Shown: in pieces, positions 49,501 to 58,197 of the stretch
Layout: each line of letters begins with the position of its first letter
Numbering within the stretch: position 1 is the stretch's first letter
Assembly: GCA_002102225.1 (NCBI GenBank)
Contig: LQPB01000046.1
Coordinates: 1-64,000, forward strand
DNA length: 64,000 bases
Reading direction: 5' to 3'
Origin: Mycobacterium interjectum
GTDB taxonomy: Bacteria; Actinomycetota; Actinomycetes; Mycobacteriales; Mycobacteriaceae
The notes under the pieces: model-generated
Database searches by the model: none
What the model was told of the DNA's origin: nothing
What the model saw: the letters and a program-made list of their open reading frames with translations, nothing else
Made by a program: the position numbers and the translations under genes

Positions 49501-50380
49501 CGCCGAACCGCTCGCGGTGCTGGCCGCGCTGGACAGGTACGCGGCCAGCGTCACCGGCGCCCGCTGCGCGACGGTGGCCTACGCGCTCATTGATACCGGG
49601 GCCGGCTCCGGGGGCGCCACCGTGAGCTACAGCTGCGCCGGGCATCCCTACCCGTTGCTCGTCCCTGCCGACGGCGAGCCGGTCTTCCTCGAGTCGGGCC
49701 GCCGCCCCCCGGTGGCGGTCGAGGATGCCCACCCGGACGGCGCCACCGCGACGGCCGAGCTGACGCCCGGAAGCATGATCCTGCTGTACACCGACGGGCT
49801 CATCGAGCGGGCCGGGGAGACCCTCGACGACGGCTTCGCCCGCCTCAAGGCCGCGGCCGCCGGGTGCGCCGGGCTGCCGGTCGACGCCGTCTGCACCGAG
49901 TTGCTGGCCCGGATGACGCCGCCGACGGGCTATCGCGACGACGTGGTGGTGCTCGCGTTGCGGCCCAGCCACGCGGCCGCGCGCAGCTTCGCCACGGTGC
50001 TGCCGGCCGCGCCGGCGCAGATCCCCGTCGCACGCAGGCAGCTGCGGGGCTGGTTGGACAGCATCGCCGTCGAGCCGGGGCGTGAGGAGGACATCCTGCT
50101 GGCGACCGGGGAAGCGGTGACCAATGCGATCGAGCACGGCAGCCACAGCCAGCCCCGCAAGACCGTGACCGTCGAGGCCTTCCTGCGCGACGACACCGTC
50201 GCGGTGACCGTCAGCGACAGCGGGCGCTGGGTCGGCGACTCCTCGGCCAGCCTGCGTAACAGGCGGCGCGGCCGCGGGCTGACGCTGATCGGCGGCCTGG
50301 CCGACGGCGTGGACACCGTACGCACCCCGGGAGGCACCCGGGTCACCCTGCGGTTCGACCGCGCCGTCGCCGGCGCCTGA
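46577..50380 (+). CDS. Hybrid histidine kinase, response regulator, PP2C phosphatase and anti-sigma kinase in one protein
   Basis: A 1267-residue soluble protein with seven recognisable parts. PAS-like (about 15-150, WLGPADLFLMYNDAYAQILG); GAF-like (about 160-310); HisKA with His345 (AFLTNVSHEFRTPLTLLLGP); HATPase (NLLSNAVKYT, DTGVGIAPEDLDRLFERFYR, GTGIGLSLV); REC (LIADDNADMR, phospho-acceptor Asp645 in VTDVMMPG, Lys in DDYLPKPF); a second GAF (about 760-900); SpoIIE/PP2C phosphatase from about 915 (RVGGDWYS, GDVVGHGLA, AGHPYP, LLYTDGLIE); and a C-terminal RsbW-type ATPase (GEAVTNAIEHG, VSDSGRW, RGRGLTLIGG). It overlaps the STAS gene. It probably sets the phosphorylation of that STAS protein and thereby a sigma factor; which one is not shown. 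Confidence 0.9.
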   Translation: MNPGLPADLAAAAALGGEMGRRFAEFDWANHPLGAPDAWSAEARAAVAVTLTSRFPIVLWLGPADLFLMYNDAYAQILGNKHPAALGRPAEQVWWEIWGQIQPMLNSVIDTGVATWSDDLMLPLMTGDRPEERYFTFSYSPLIASGGDVYGIFCAVRETTERVLSERRLHLLNAVASAVLETHGIENAVQSAVSVCGAQPLDLPFIAVYLDGALSGATPSIRELLPRSLAELTGPATAPRSRTTAQLIDRLEDVMPGIATVLGENSPREALVLPLGEGANTGALVIGASPRRPLDSMYRGFCQLLADQLSSALASAVSYEQQRQRADALAELDRAKTAFLTNVSHEFRTPLTLLLGPLDDALADAPPESVLADRLSVAGRNARRLLRLVDSLLDFSRIEAGRANAKLVCTDIGALTQHIASSFTELCQRAGLDLVLDCGPALADIDPGMWETIVLNLLSNAVKYTLRGSISVEVRAEADQCRITMRDTGVGIAPEDLDRLFERFYRAENVRGRSVEGTGIGLSLVRGLVELQRGTVEIDSELDRGTAVTIRLPRSIGSAATGPPPAAMPDESNPYVVEADQWLAAPAQPVADGPRQLVLIADDNADMRAHLDHVLSAHWETVLVADGESALAITKELHPDAIVTDVMMPGLSGFELVAAIRADPALAATPVLMLSARAGAEAVDEGYAGGADDYLPKPFRSQELVDRVASRLAAVARERDRQRREAQLDLAQLDAALQTTDSVAGILDALIGHPSGSDDPAAVTIGVLDGEHHVRFEYAGDLPVEVRDRYHVAALDSPLIGADVISGGEPMVVPDTFDLPPRYQHAVRDTAASVRACVAHPLRDNTGRVIGALLLLWPTPRQFDPGDLETFGRMAELTASALDRVRVMAREHRIAVDFQEHLLDLDRSSTAAVVAAVYQPAGEAMRVGGDWYSVTPLGRAGLIGISVGDVVGHGLAAAIVMSRLRAAVAASALTAAEPLAVLAALDRYAASVTGARCATVAYALIDTGAGSGGATVSYSCAGHPYPLLVPADGEPVFLESGRRPPVAVEDAHPDGATATAELTPGSMILLYTDGLIERAGETLDDGFARLKAAAAGCAGLPVDAVCTELLARMTPPTGYRDDVVVLALRPSHAAARSFATVLPAAPAQIPVARRQLRGWLDSIAVEPGREEDILLATGEAVTNAIEHGSHSQPRKTVTVEAFLRDDTVAVTVSDSGRWVGDSSASLRNRRRGRGLTLIGGLADGVDTVRTPGGTRVTLRFDRAVAGA

Positions 50381-50389
50381 GCGACGAGC

Positions 50390-50668
50390 TCAGGCCTCTT
50401 CCATCGCCTCGCCGAGCTCCTCGAGGAGCTTGTTGTGGTGATTGCTCGCCATGACGTGGCCGGCGGCGATGACCAGGGCGACCGGCCAGTCGATGAGCTC
50501 GAACGCGGCCAGCGCGGCCAGGCCGCCGTAATAGGCCAATTGCTCCGGGCGCGGAATCTCCACCTGCCCCACCACCGGCACGTTCACCACGAAGGTTTCG
50601 CCCTCGCGGATCTTCTGGACCGCGTCGTGCTGCGAGGTCCCCCTGCGCGTCTTCTTTTCGGCCATCAT
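50390..50668 (-). CDS. Small conserved protein, Rv0424c-like
   Basis: A 91 or 92-residue protein with one central hydrophobic stretch (about 40-72, AYYGGLAALAAFELIDWPVALVIAAGHVMAS) and charged ends; the C-terminus (HNKLLEELGEAMEEA) is acidic and helical. GGAAGG lies upstream, six bases before the second of two adjacent ATG codons and three before the first, so the start at 50665 is slightly favoured. It follows ctpH on the same strand after 58 bp, as Rv0424c follows ctpH (Rv0425c) in M. tuberculosis. It may be a membrane partner of the pump. Confidence 0.72.
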   Translation of the reverse strand: MMAEKKTRRGTSQHDAVQKIREGETFVVNVPVVGQVEIPRPEQLAYYGGLAALAAFELIDWPVALVIAAGHVMASNHHNKLLEELGEAMEEA

Positions 50669-50726
50669 TTGCCTTCCAGTAACTAAGGGTTTGCCGCCCC
50701 GCCGGGTCGCGAGGCCAACGTCGGAC

Positions 50727-53700
50727 CTATGTCGACGATGACCGACCTCGGGGGCGATCCGCTAGTTTCGTCGATTGCCTCGGTGCTGAAGGTGCCCCTG
50801 GTCGAACTTTATGCGCTGCTCTGGCGGGTCGGGGTGGTGGAGATTCGGCAGTCCGATCGGGCGGTTCCCCGTTCGTCGCGGGCGCGTCAGGCCCGGGTGG
50901 CGGCGTGTCCGGCAGGAGCCGCGTGCCCCAACCTTCCGCAACACGGGTCAGGACGGCCACCCCGACGGTCGCTCCAGCCGCGGCGCCCAGGGCCTGTCCC
51001 CAGCCGACCGGACCCAGTGGTGTGCAGCCAAGCAACTGGCTGACCACCGGGATGCTGATCAACGTTCCCATCGCCCCCAGCGAACCCACCGCGGTGAGCA
51101 CCACCAGCGGGGCGCGCGAATCCAGCAGCGTCTGACCCAGTTCGGCCCCCACCAGCGCGACCAGCGCGACGGTGGATGCCCGCTGCGGGCGGCCCGTGAC
51201 GCTCGCCATCGCCCACGCCGCCGTCGTCGCCGCGGCGGTGGTGACCCCGCGGATCGCCACGGCGCGCCACAGCGCGGGCTGATCGGGCCCGCGCAGACCC
51301 GAATCGACCGGGCCGCTGGGCTCGCTGACCGCGAGGGCCGCGGCCGGCAGCGCGTCGGTCATCATGTTCACCAGCAGCAGCTGCCGGGTGTTCAGCGGCG
51401 ACGTGCCGGTGATCGCGCTGCCGATGACGGCGAACAGCACCTCCCCGGCATTGCCGCCGAGCAGCACCGACACGGCCGCCTGCACCCGCTGCCACAGCTG
51501 GCGGCCCTCCGCGATCGCCTCCACCAGCGCCTCGATCCGGGCGTCGACCAGGACGACGTCGGCCGCCATGTGGGCCGGGTCGCTGCCGCCGGACACCACC
51601 CCGATGCCGACGGTGGCGGCGCGGATGGCGGCCGCGTCGTTGGAGCCGTCGCCGACCATCGCGCACAGCACGCCGGCACCCTCGAGCGTCTGAACGACCT
51701 GCACCTTGTTCTCGGGCGTCATCCGGGCGAAGATCACCCGCTCGGTCACGACCCGCGCCTGGTCCTTGCGTGACAGCGAGTCCCACTCGGCACCGCTGAT
51801 CACCTGCGCGTCGGTGACCGCCAGGCCCAGCTCCCGGGCGATCGCCAGCGCGGTGATCGGGTGGTCGCCCGTGATCAGTTTGACGCCCACCCCCTGGTCG
51901 CGCAGGTTCGCGAGCAACCCGGCCGCCTCGGCGCGCGGGGTGTCGGACAGGCCCAGGAAACCGGTCAGCGTCAGCCCGTCGCGGCAGAGTTCCGCGATGT
52001 CGTCGGGATCTTCCCGGATCGCCCGGGCCTGTTGCGGCGTCAGCCGGCGCCGCGCCACGGCGATCACCCGCAGGCCGCCGGTGGCCAGCTCGGACACGGT
52101 TTCCTCGACGCTCTGGTCGGCGTTCTCGCAGGCCGCCAGCACCACCTCGGGCGCGCCCTTGACGGTCAGCTCGGTGCCGGTGATGGAGGCCGAGAACGAC
52201 CGCCCGGAGCGGAAGGGCAGGTGGGCGTCCGAGTCGGTGTCCGGCGTGGAGCCGTTGAGCGAACGCGTGGCCGCCTCGACGATGGCGACGTCGGTGGCGT
52301 GCACCTGCGGGTTGCCGTTGGCCGCCGGCGCGGCGTGCGCGGCATCGTGCAGCACCTCCTCGGGCGAATGCCCCGGCGCCGGGCGGACCTGCGCGACCCG
52401 CAGGCGGTTCTCGCTGAGGGTTCCGGTCTTGTCGAAGCAGACCACGTCGATGCGGCCGAGCGCCTCCACCGAGCGGGGCACGCGGACCAGCGCGCCGAAC
52501 TTGGTCAGCCGTCGCGCCGACGCCGACTGCGCCAGCGTCGCCACCAGCGGCATGCCCTCGGGCACCGCCGCCACGGCGATGGCGATGCCGCTGGCCACCG
52601 CCTGGCGCAGGGCGGTTCCGCGCAACAGCCCCAGGCCGCCCACCAGCGCCCCGCCGGCCACGCTGACGGGGAAGGCCCGGTTCGTGAGCTGGCTGAGCTG
52701 GTGCTGCAGGCCGATGTCCGACGACAGGTCGCCCGACACCAGCTCGGCGGCCCGGCGTTCCTGCGTGTCGGCCCCCACCGCGGTCACCAGGGCGACCGCG
52801 GTGCCGGCCACCACGGTGGTCCCGGCGTACAGCATGCAGCGGCGCTCGGCGAGGTCGGCGCCCGGTGTCGCGTCGACCTGCTTCTCCACCGACAGCGACT
52901 CGCCGGTGAGGGTCGACTCGTCGACCTCGACATCGACCTCCTCGACGATCCGGGCGTCGGCGGGCACCACCTCGTGCGTCCGGATCTCGATGACGTCGCC
53001 GGGGCGCAGCTGCGCCGCGAGGACGTCGGTGTACACCCGCTCCCCGTCGGGACCGGTCCCGACCTTCCTGGCCGGCGGGATCTGCTGCTCGAGGAGGCGG
53101 TTCAGGCGGTTCTCGGCGCGCAGCCGCTGACTGGCCGCCAGGATGGAGTTCCCGGTCAGCACCGAGAAGACCAGGACGGCGTCGACGGGCGAACCGAGCA
53201 CCGCGCTGGCGGCCGACCCGAGCGCGAGCACCGGGGTGAGCGGGTCGGTCAGCTCGGCGCGGACGGCCTTGAGCAGCTGCCAGACCGCGTTCGGGGGCGC
53301 GTCGACCCGCCCGGCGGGCCGGGCGTCCGCCTCCGAGTCGGGGGGCGGCAACGCCCTGCGCACCTGATCGACCGACATCGCGTGCCACTCGTGCGCGGAC
53401 GCCGGCCGCGGCGGTTCCGCGGCCATGGCCCCGCGCGCCAGCAGGTACCCGGACAGCGCACCCGCGGCCGCGCCGGTTGTCACCGGGCCGGGACCCAGGC
53501 CGCGGACGCCGGGGATCATCAGCAGCGAGCCCATGGCCGTCGCACCGGCCGAGATCCCGGCGCCGCGCTGGGTGGCGGCCTTGGCCGCCGGAAGCGCGTG
53601 CAGCACCCGCCACGCGGCGGCGAGGTCGGGCAGCAGCAGATCGGCGCACCAGGGCGGAGGGCCCGCGCCGGGTTGCGGCAGCACGCCCAGGGCCACGTCG

Positions 53701-55169
53701 GCGGCCGAAATCGCCTGCGCGCCAAGCGCTGACAGCACCGCCACGGTGCGACCGGCCCGCTGCAGGTCCGCCACCGCGCGGGCCAGGGCGTCGTCGATGG
53801 AGCCCTTGCCCCGCACCGGCTTCAAGTCGTCGAACGCGGGCCGCAATTCGCCCAGCGAATCGACGTCGACCGAGACCAGCTCGGCTCCCGTGCGGTGCGC
53901 CTCGGCGACCACGGCCGACGCCAACGGGTCGTGGCCGGGGCGGAACAGCGCCTCGACCGCCGCGCCCGGTTCACCGGGCGACACCCCGGGCACCCGGTGC
54001 CAGCCCGGCCGGTGCCCGTTGCGCTCCAGCACCAGCTGGGCGCGGTCCCACGCGGTGGACAGCTCGAGCTCGCGCGCGCCGCGGATGCGGGCCACCCGCA
54101 GCCCGGTGGTGCACAACACCCGCGGGTCGATGACGATCGCGTCGACGCGGTCCAGGCGGCGCAGCGCGTCGGGCCGCAACGACAGCACCGCGTGGTGGTC
54201 CGCCAGCCCGCGCCCCAGCGCCGCCGCGAACGCCTCGGGGGTGGTGCGGCTGGCCTTGGGGGCGGTCACCAGCACCGCAGTGGCGGCCATGTTCAGGTTG
54301 CGGGTGGTGGCGCCGACCAGCCCGGCGCCGAGCGCCTGGACGAGCGCGAACCGGCCGGCGTTGCGTTCCACCGCTCGGGCGCGGGGCGGCTTCGGCGGCG
54401 ATGGGCCGCCGGGCGGTTGGTCGGCGTAGCGGGCCAGCTCGGGTTCGTGCCTGCGCCACGCCGCCGCCTCGGCGCGGCATTCGGCGGCCTTCAGCGACTG
54501 CATCAGCAGGCCGACCGACAGCGACGCCGGGGCCAGCGTGACGGTTTCCGCCGCCGCCATGGCCAGCGTCAGCATCGTGTCCGTCGCGGGCCCGCCGATG
54601 CGGTCCTCGAGCAGGCGCCGCAGCCAGGGCTGATAGTCCAGCGCCACGACGGGCGCCTGGACGCCGATGGGCAACCGCGGCCAGCGCAGCGCCCGGCCGG
54701 CCAGCGCGACGCCCAGCCCCGCGGCGTTGGCGGCCAGCGTCACGGCCCTGGTCGCCGCCACCACTCCGTCGCCGGGGAGGGTGGTGGACGACGCTTTGTT
54801 CGTTGCGCGGCAACGCTTTTCGGCGTCGTCGATGACGCGGCAAAGGTCGCGCAGCGAGGTATCGCCGTCGCCGAGGGTGACGACCACCCGCGACAAGGGG
54901 TGGTTCAGGCTGGCCGCGGTGACGCCGGGGTGGGCCAGGACCGCGTCGAGCACGGCTTGCCCGAGTTCACCGGGGTCCCGATCCTCCAGGCCGCGCACCT
55001 CGATCCAGGCGCGGCTCTCACCCCGCCAGCAGCGCCGGCTCAGCGTTTCGTGGGGCAGGTCGCCCGTGAGCGCGCGGGCGCCCTCGCGCAGCGGAATGGC
55101 CGCGATGTCGAGGACTGTCGTGAGAGCCCGCAGCGGCGTCGATCGTTGTAACGACGTGACGATGCTCAA
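50727..55169 (-). CDS. ctpH: P-type cation-transporting ATPase CtpH
   Basis: A 1480-residue membrane pump, near the 1539 of M. tuberculosis CtpH. The N-terminal 590 residues are an unusual extension with a ferredoxin-like metal-domain fold (EVRGLEDRDPGELGQAVLDA) and hydrophobic segments. The P-type core follows: TGES (actuator), the phosphorylation site CFDKTGTLSEN with Asp913, the KGAPE nucleotide motif and MVGDGSNDAAAI hinge. The C-terminal helices fit the P2 (Ca2+/Na+/Mg2+-type) group more than heavy-metal pumps, as there is no CPC motif. A Pro-rich tail ends the protein. It starts with ATG 18 bp after the Rv0426c-like gene. Confidence 0.92.
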   Translation of the reverse strand: MSIVTSLQRSTPLRALTTVLDIAAIPLREGARALTGDLPHETLSRRCWRGESRAWIEVRGLEDRDPGELGQAVLDAVLAHPGVTAASLNHPLSRVVVTLGDGDTSLRDLCRVIDDAEKRCRATNKASSTTLPGDGVVAATRAVTLAANAAGLGVALAGRALRWPRLPIGVQAPVVALDYQPWLRRLLEDRIGGPATDTMLTLAMAAAETVTLAPASLSVGLLMQSLKAAECRAEAAAWRRHEPELARYADQPPGGPSPPKPPRARAVERNAGRFALVQALGAGLVGATTRNLNMAATAVLVTAPKASRTTPEAFAAALGRGLADHHAVLSLRPDALRRLDRVDAIVIDPRVLCTTGLRVARIRGARELELSTAWDRAQLVLERNGHRPGWHRVPGVSPGEPGAAVEALFRPGHDPLASAVVAEAHRTGAELVSVDVDSLGELRPAFDDLKPVRGKGSIDDALARAVADLQRAGRTVAVLSALGAQAISAADVALGVLPQPGAGPPPWCADLLLPDLAAAWRVLHALPAAKAATQRGAGISAGATAMGSLLMIPGVRGLGPGPVTTGAAAGALSGYLLARGAMAAEPPRPASAHEWHAMSVDQVRRALPPPDSEADARPAGRVDAPPNAVWQLLKAVRAELTDPLTPVLALGSAASAVLGSPVDAVLVFSVLTGNSILAASQRLRAENRLNRLLEQQIPPARKVGTGPDGERVYTDVLAAQLRPGDVIEIRTHEVVPADARIVEEVDVEVDESTLTGESLSVEKQVDATPGADLAERRCMLYAGTTVVAGTAVALVTAVGADTQERRAAELVSGDLSSDIGLQHQLSQLTNRAFPVSVAGGALVGGLGLLRGTALRQAVASGIAIAVAAVPEGMPLVATLAQSASARRLTKFGALVRVPRSVEALGRIDVVCFDKTGTLSENRLRVAQVRPAPGHSPEEVLHDAAHAAPAANGNPQVHATDVAIVEAATRSLNGSTPDTDSDAHLPFRSGRSFSASITGTELTVKGAPEVVLAACENADQSVEETVSELATGGLRVIAVARRRLTPQQARAIREDPDDIAELCRDGLTLTGFLGLSDTPRAEAAGLLANLRDQGVGVKLITGDHPITALAIARELGLAVTDAQVISGAEWDSLSRKDQARVVTERVIFARMTPENKVQVVQTLEGAGVLCAMVGDGSNDAAAIRAATVGIGVVSGGSDPAHMAADVVLVDARIEALVEAIAEGRQLWQRVQAAVSVLLGGNAGEVLFAVIGSAITGTSPLNTRQLLLVNMMTDALPAAALAVSEPSGPVDSGLRGPDQPALWRAVAIRGVTTAAATTAAWAMASVTGRPQRASTVALVALVGAELGQTLLDSRAPLVVLTAVGSLGAMGTLISIPVVSQLLGCTPLGPVGWGQALGAAAGATVGVAVLTRVAEGWGTRLLPDTPPPGPDAPATNGEPPDRTAESPPPRPARAAHKVRPGAPSAPRQSTKLADRPRGRSSST

Positions 55170-55187
55170 GGGCGGCTCACACGGTTC

Positions 55188-55631
55188 TCAGTTGGTGCTG
55201 CGCAACTCGGCCGCGCCGGCACGCCGCCCGGCGGCCTTCTTGGCCGCGGGCTTGCCGGCGGCCTTCGCCGGTGTGACCTTCTTGGGCGCGGGTTCGGAGG
55301 GCACCGGCTTGAGGTTGGCCTTCGCCGAGGCCGGGCCCTCGGGCTTGCGTTGCATCCGGTGCAGCAACAGCGCGCCGCCGCCGACCGCCAGCAACACCGG
55401 CCACTCGACCAGGCCCGCGACGCCGATCGCGCCCAGGGCCAACGCCGCCGCGGGCGTCGAATGGCTGCCGCTGCTGATTCCGCGCTTGATGCCCTCCGCG
55501 GCTCCCGTCACGCCGCCGACGATTCCATTGACCGCGGCGCCGCCGACAGCACCCGCTGCCGCGGTGGTCGCGTCCGCCGCGCGACCCACGGTTTTGCCCA
55601 CGTTGCGGACTGCACCGCCGACGACACCCAT
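55188..55631 (-). CDS. Membrane-associated protein, Rv0426c-like
   Basis: A 147-residue protein, the same length as Rv0426c. It has a Gly/Ala-rich N-terminal helical part (VVGGAVRNVGKTVGRAADATTAA), a hydrophobic segment near 75-95 (LVEWPVLLAVGGGALLL) and a Lys/Ala/Pro-rich C-terminal tail (PAPKKVTPAKAAGKPAAKKA) like that of DNA- or envelope-binding basic tails. GGGAG five bases before the ATG at 55631 sets the start; the frame is open further upstream. It immediately precedes ctpH, and the small protein after ctpH is of similar design (a WPV motif in a hydrophobic stretch), so all three may work together. Confidence 0.75.
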   Translation of the reverse strand: MGVVGGAVRNVGKTVGRAADATTAAAGAVGGAAVNGIVGGVTGAAEGIKRGISSGSHSTPAAALALGAIGVAGLVEWPVLLAVGGGALLLHRMQRKPEGPASAKANLKPVPSEPAPKKVTPAKAAGKPAAKKAAGRRAGAAELRSTN

Positions 55632-55786
55632 GATCACTCCCTGGTATCTAGTCGCTGCCGCTGAGAACCGCGCGGCTACCTGTGTAACCGTTGAACGCAA
55701 AGTTAACAGCAACAACGAATTCGTGCTCGATAGCGAAAGCCTGCCACTTTATAAACGCCCGTACAACGAGAACCTTCAGACCGGGC

Positions 55787-56659
55787 TCAAACGCTCCTCA
55801 CATCGACCAGCACCGGCGCGTGGTCGCTCGGCGCCTTGCCCTTGCGTTCGTCCCGGACGATCTGCGCGCCGGTGACGCGGCCGGCCAGCGCCGGTGAGGC
55901 GAGGATGAAGTCGATGCGCATGCCCCGGTTTTTCGGAAACCTCAGCTGGGTGTAGTCCCAATAGGTGTAGACCGCCGGGCCCGGGGCGAATGGCCTTACC
56001 ACGTCGGTGAATTGCGCATCGACGATGGCTTGGAACGCGCGGCGCTCCGGCGGGGAGACGTGCGTGGCGCCGGCATAGAACTCGGTGCTCCACACGTCTT
56101 CGTCGGTGGGCGCGATGTTCCAGTCGCCGACCAGCGCGATCGGGGCGGCGGGATCGTCGCGCAGCCAGCTGGCCGCCGTATCGTGCAGCGCGGCAAGCCA
56201 ATTCAGCTTGTAGGCGTAGTGCGGATCGCCCACGGCGCGCCCGTTGGGCACGTAGAGGCTCCATACCCGGATGCCGGCGCAGGTGGCGCCCAGTGCGCGC
56301 GCCTCGGCGGTGGCGGCCACCTCGGGCTTGCCGCTCCAGGTGGGCTGGCCCTCGAAACCGACCTGCACGTCGTCGATGCCGACGCGAGAGGCGATGGCCA
56401 CGCCGTTCCACTGGTTGAAGCCGACGTGTGCGACCTCGTAGCCGAGTTCGAAGAACGGCAGGGTGGGGAACTGGCTGTCGGAGCACTTGGTCTCCTGCAT
56501 GGCCAGGACGTCGACGTCGGCGCGGCCCAGCCAGTCCAGGACGCGGTCCAGCCGGGTGCGGATGGAATTGACGTTCCAGGTGGCCAGCCGCAGCGGCGAT
56601 CGCAAGCGCGGCGAAGCCGGGCGCGGTGGGTCGCCGCCATCAACCGTGCCGTCAGGCAT
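55787..56659 (-). CDS. xthA: Exodeoxyribonuclease III (AP endonuclease) XthA
   Basis: XthA repairs abasic sites and 3' blocks in DNA and has 3'-5' exonuclease activity. The 290-residue protein has LATWNVNSIRTRLDRVLDWL, the metal-binding Glu in MQETKCSD, the YVPNGRAVGDPHYAYK region, the active-site GDWNIAPTDEDVW and the final SDHAPVLVDV (catalytic His). The start at 56659 overlaps the preceding GNAT gene by eight bases and gives the M. tuberculosis length, but residues about 8-20 are coded by a dispersed repeat; a TTG further in (56607 region) is an alternative. Confidence 0.92.
   Translation of the reverse strand: MPDGTVDGGDPPRPASPRLRSPLRLATWNVNSIRTRLDRVLDWLGRADVDVLAMQETKCSDSQFPTLPFFELGYEVAHVGFNQWNGVAIASRVGIDDVQVGFEGQPTWSGKPEVAATAEARALGATCAGIRVWSLYVPNGRAVGDPHYAYKLNWLAALHDTAASWLRDDPAAPIALVGDWNIAPTDEDVWSTEFYAGATHVSPPERRAFQAIVDAQFTDVVRPFAPGPAVYTYWDYTQLRFPKNRGMRIDFILASPALAGRVTGAQIVRDERKGKAPSDHAPVLVDVRSV
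56598..56639 (+). repeat. Dispersed 40-bp repeat, copy C, inside the xthA N-terminal codons
   Basis: GATCGCAAGCGCGGCGAAG followed by CCGGGCGCGGTGGGTCGCC. It differs from copy B at only a few positions. On the xthA strand it would be read as Asp-Pro-Pro-Arg-Pro-Ala-Ser-Pro-Arg-Leu-Arg-Ser. Confidence 0.7.
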
Positions 56660-57410
56660 GACTAGACGGTATCCAGTCCCGCGCCCGGACGTAGCGGCGA
56701 CGGTGGTGCAGCCGGAAGCCGAGGGACGCGGCGAGGGTGATCGTGTCGGTGTCCCGGTCATCGAGTTCCACGTGTGCGCGGCTGGCGCCGCGGCTCGCAC
56801 CCCAGGCCAACGCTGCCTCGCGGAGTGGCGCCGACAGCCCCACCCACCGCGTGCCGTCGGGCGCGTCGGTGACGGCCGCGCGCCAGGTGCCGCCGTCCGG
56901 TTGCCCGGGCGGCACGCTCGCGAGGTCGCGCACCAGGACTTGCTCGGTGTGTTCGGCCGCCGCCCCGGGCGGCAGCGCGAGCAAGCGCTCGGGGATGGCC
57001 AGCCACGGCGCCAGGCCACGCCGCTCATACCAGGTCACGATCTCGGGGATCGCGGTGGCACGGGCCGAAATATCCAGTGGCATGGCCGAATTGGCAGCCG
57101 GGCCGGCTCCCTGCCCGGCCCGCAGCAGCCAGCCGTCCAGCCAGGTGTGCTCGTCGTCGGGCCACGCCGCGGCGGCCGCGCGCTCGAGCGCCCGGATGTC
57201 GGAGGTGCGCACCGGTGCGTCGGTCAGCGTCCGCAGCGCGACCACGTCGGCGGGCGCGAACTCGACCACCGCGCCCGTTTTCGTCCGCACCCGCACCACC
57301 GGGTCGACCGCCAGCAGGTGCCCGACGGCATCGGTCAGCGGCGGGACCGAGCCGGCGGGGCGCCGGTAGCGAACCGTCACCCGGGTGCCCGGGACGGGCC
57401 ACGAAACCAT
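56652..57410 (-). CDS. GNAT-family acetyltransferase, Rv0428c-like
   Basis: A 252-residue protein. The N-terminal part (GTRVTVRYRRPAG, VRVRTKTGAVVEFAPADVVALRTL) looks like a small beta domain; the rest has the N-acetyltransferase fold (ARATAIPEIVTWYERRGLAPWLAIPERLL, then ALAWGASRGASRAHVELDDRDTDTITLAASLGFRLHHRRRYV). No clear Q/R-x2-G-x-G acetyl-CoA loop is visible, so the activity is inferred from the overall pattern and the place in the gene order. ATG at 57410 overlaps the def stop (TGATG). Confidence 0.75.
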   Translation of the reverse strand: MVSWPVPGTRVTVRYRRPAGSVPPLTDAVGHLLAVDPVVRVRTKTGAVVEFAPADVVALRTLTDAPVRTSDIRALERAAAAAWPDDEHTWLDGWLLRAGQGAGPAANSAMPLDISARATAIPEIVTWYERRGLAPWLAIPERLLALPPGAAAEHTEQVLVRDLASVPPGQPDGGTWRAAVTDAPDGTRWVGLSAPLREAALAWGASRGASRAHVELDDRDTDTITLAASLGFRLHHRRRYVRARDWIPSSHA

Positions 57411-58003
57411 CAGTGACCGAACGGGTCCGGCCCCTCGCCCGGTAGCCACGAGAGTCCCGGAACGCCCCAGCCGTGTGACTTCACGGCCCGTTTCGCGCTG
57501 CGGGCGTACCGGCCGATGAGGCGGTCCAGGTAGAGAAAGCCGTCCAGGTGGCCGGTTTCGTGCTGCAGCATCCTCGCGAACAACCCGGTGCCCTCGATGG
57601 TCACCGGGTTGCCGTCGGCGTCGAGCCCGGTGACCCGCGCCCACTTCGCGCGGCCGGTGGGGAACGACTCGCCCGGGACGGACAGGCACCCCTCTTCGTC
57701 GGTGCCCGGGTCGGGCATGGTCTCGGGGATGTCGGAGGTCTCCAGCACGGGGTTGATGACGACGCCGCGTTGGCGGTCGGTCAGGCCGCGGTCTTCGGCG
57801 CAGTCGTAGACGAAGAGCCGCAGCCCGTGCCCGATCTGGTTGGCGGCCAGGCCGACGCCGTGCGCGGCGTCCATGGTGTCGTACATGTTGGCGATCAACT
57901 CGGGCAGGTCGGCCGGCAGCGAACCGTCGGCACCGACGGGCACCGGCGTCGTCGGGGTGTGCAGGACGGGATCTCCCACGATGCGGATGGGTACGACTGC
58001 CAT
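57410..58003 (-). CDS. def: Peptide deformylase
   Basis: Def removes the formyl group from the N-terminal methionine of new proteins. The 197-residue protein has all three motifs: GLAANQIG (motif I), EEGCLSVPG (motif II, metal Cys) and QHETGHLDG (motif III, HExxH). The length equals the M. tuberculosis enzyme. ATG at 58003 begins [18 protein letters not shown], the conserved start. It leads an operon with the GNAT protein and xthA by overlapping stops and starts; 194 bp separate it from the divergent DUF3263 gene. Confidence 0.96.
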   Translation of the reverse strand: MAVVPIRIVGDPVLHTPTTPVPVGADGSLPADLPELIANMYDTMDAAHGVGLAANQIGHGLRLFVYDCAEDRGLTDRQRGVVINPVLETSDIPETMPDPGTDEEGCLSVPGESFPTGRAKWARVTGLDADGNPVTIEGTGLFARMLQHETGHLDGFLYLDRLIGRYARSAKRAVKSHGWGVPGLSWLPGEGPDPFGH

Positions 58004-58197
58004 GGTCGGAAAGCTTAGGCGGGTGGATGACGCGGGCCGGGGGGGTGCCGGGGGAATCGCGGCCAATCGGCCGACTCGCGGGTCTGCATTACGGCTTGAG
58101 GGTTCGCGGCGTGGTTCAATATTCGCCGAAACATGCCCCTATGTATGAGTCATTCGAAACACGTTGAGCATCGCCGGAAGGGTCCAGGGGAAGCGAT

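Noticed and set aside
46619..50146. 1175-residue open frame antisense to the hybrid kinase gene
   Set aside because: It is a mirror of the GC-rich coding strand: the sense frame has clear domain motifs, the antisense is rich in Arg, Gly and His with no recognisable fold. The same holds for the long antisense frames at 1530-3023, 28628-29545 and 50887-53649.
57411..57689. Longer start for the GNAT gene upstream of xthA
   Set aside because: It would run far into the def gene in another frame; the ATG overlapping the def stop fits the operon pattern.
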